64,000 nt of DNA, from assembly GCF_050296195.1 (NCBI RefSeq), contig NZ_JBNKRB010000012.1; one strand, written 5' to 3'. How positions within the stretch are numbered: the stretch's first letter is position 1; every line of letters begins with the position of its first letter. Both the position numbers and the translations under genes were made by a program. A model generated the notes under the pieces. It made no database searches, was not told the origin of the DNA, and saw only the letters and a program-made list of their open reading frames with translations. Positions 63,448 through 64,000 of this stretch are shown here, piece after piece. Source of the stretch: Gynuella sp050296195. GTDB lineage: Bacteria > Pseudomonadota > Gammaproteobacteria > Pseudomonadales > Natronospirillaceae.

Positions 63448-64000
63448 AGTATTTGTCCCTGCTTGATAAATGCGACAAATTCATCGCGAGGTAATGGCTT
63501 ACTGAAATAATAGCCCTGTATTTCATTACTGCCATGTTTCTTCAACCACTCAACCTGCACTTTGGTTTCGACACCTTCGGTAATAATTTTGAGATTCAAC
63601 GCATGAGCCATTTGAATAATAGCTTCGACCAGCGTTTCATTGGAACGGTTACCAGGGATACCAACCACGAAGCTGCGATCGATCTTGAGTTTGTCCAGAG
63701 GAAAACCATTTAACGTGGATAACGATGAATAGCCGGTACCAAAATCATCTATGGCCAGAGCGACACCGAGCTCCTGCAAACGCTTCATGATTTCAACCGA
63801 AGCATCAAGGTCATGCATCAAATGGCTTTCGGTAATTTCCAGCTCCAACTGATCGTAAGGCATCCCAGTGGTACTTACGATTTCCCGGATCATGTTGACC
63901 AATCCGGTATGACGAAACTGTCCTGCCGAGAGGTTAACCGCCACAACGGCCTGATCAATGATGCCCTGTTGTTTCAGTTCCCCCCAAAATTCACACGCCT
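63444..64000 (-). CDS. EAL-domain cyclic-di-GMP phosphodiesterase, partial
   Basis: C-terminal part of an EAL domain; the start and the ExL motif are beyond the window end, and the frame stays open to base 64000. Conserved blocks are VAVNLSAGQF, LELEITESHLM (metal-binding Glu), LAIDDFGTGYSSLSTL, KIDRSFV and IITEGVET followed by QGYYFSKPLP. These include the metal ligands and catalytic residues expected for an active phosphodiesterase that hydrolyses cyclic-di-GMP. Its stop overlaps the ComFB-like start (ATGA). Sensor or GGDEF domains may lie upstream. Confidence 0.94.
   Translation of the reverse strand, partial: ACEFWGELKQQGIIDQAVVAVNLSAGQFRHTGLVNMIREIVSTTGMPYDQLELEITESHLMHDLDASVEIMKRLQELGVALAIDDFGTGYSSLSTLNGFPLDKLKIDRSFVVGIPGNRSNETLVEAIIQMAHALNLKIITEGVETKVQVEWLKKHGSNEIQGYYFSKPLPRDEFVAFIKQGQIL

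Noticed and set aside
1..64000. CRISPR array, tRNA, rRNA, prophage or toxin-antitoxin system
   Set aside because: No regular repeat-spacer pattern, cloverleaf, rRNA sequence, phage structural gene or small paired-gene system was recognised.

Overview
The window looks like chromosome from a motile, Gram-negative, probably marine or halotolerant gammaproteobacterium of the Oceanospirillales/Pseudomonadales type. The evidence is the polar-flagellum style cheR-cheV / flgA-flgM-flgN neighbourhood, a Na+-type PomA/PomB stator, an NhaD-type Na+/H+ antiporter, the xseB-ispA-dxs order, lipoproteins, and a base composition near 50% GC. The genus cannot be fixed from the sequence alone. No rRNA, tRNA, CRISPR array, intact insertion sequence or phage gene was seen.

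Layout. 0-6.2 kb: an alpha/beta hydrolase, then cheV-cheR divergent from flgA-flgM-flgN and a membrane-anchored coiled-coil protein; a good sigma-28 promoter precedes flgM. 6.4-7.9 kb: thiL-pgpA. 8.4-11.5 kb: a small secreted protein and the S-methylmethionine pair mmuP-mmuM. 12.9-14.7 kb: a chemoreceptor whose dCache domain carries the amino-acid-binding motif. 15-22.3 kb: a LacI-regulated sugar ABC importer with a debranching-type glycosidase. 22.3-29.4 kb: a VWA protein, a zinc peptidase, dxs-ispA-xseB, and divergent pomA-pomB. 30.4-35.9 kb: an accessory oxidative module (FOXRED2-like flavoprotein, FMN alpha-hydroxy-acid oxidase, membrane-anchored atypical P450, TSUP exporter) bounded by inverted copies of a MITE. 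36.4-39.3 kb: a large secreted protein translationally coupled to a lipoprotein. 39.3-40.9 kb: a protein with a FlgM-like motif and an outer-membrane barrel gene with a stop at codon 3. 41.3-46 kb: a nucleoside-type BMP/ABC importer with a perfect RutR-like operator. 46.2-49.3 kb: a NIF-type Fe-S assembly operon (IscA-like, NifU, NifS) plus a DUF1304 protein. 49.5-57.9 kb: nhaD, djlA, an MFS transporter, a membrane protein, recQ, a hydrolase and a lipoprotein. 58-64 kb: a Sel1-like lipoprotein, a dienelactone hydrolase, a GH36 alpha-galactosidase divergent from an AraC regulator, and a ComFB-like protein coupled to an EAL-domain protein that runs off the window.

Two families of short dispersed repeats fill the intergenic space. 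Family A is a MITE of about 140 bp with inverted ends and 4-bp YTAR target duplications; six copies were seen, including one decayed copy and one 39-bp remnant. Family B is an unrelated structured repeat of about 189 bp with three copies, one of which is interrupted by the family A remnant. They are the most distinctive non-coding content. The A-bounded oxidative module at 30-36 kb is the best candidate for an undescribed pathway. Coding calls rest on motif reading, without database searches.
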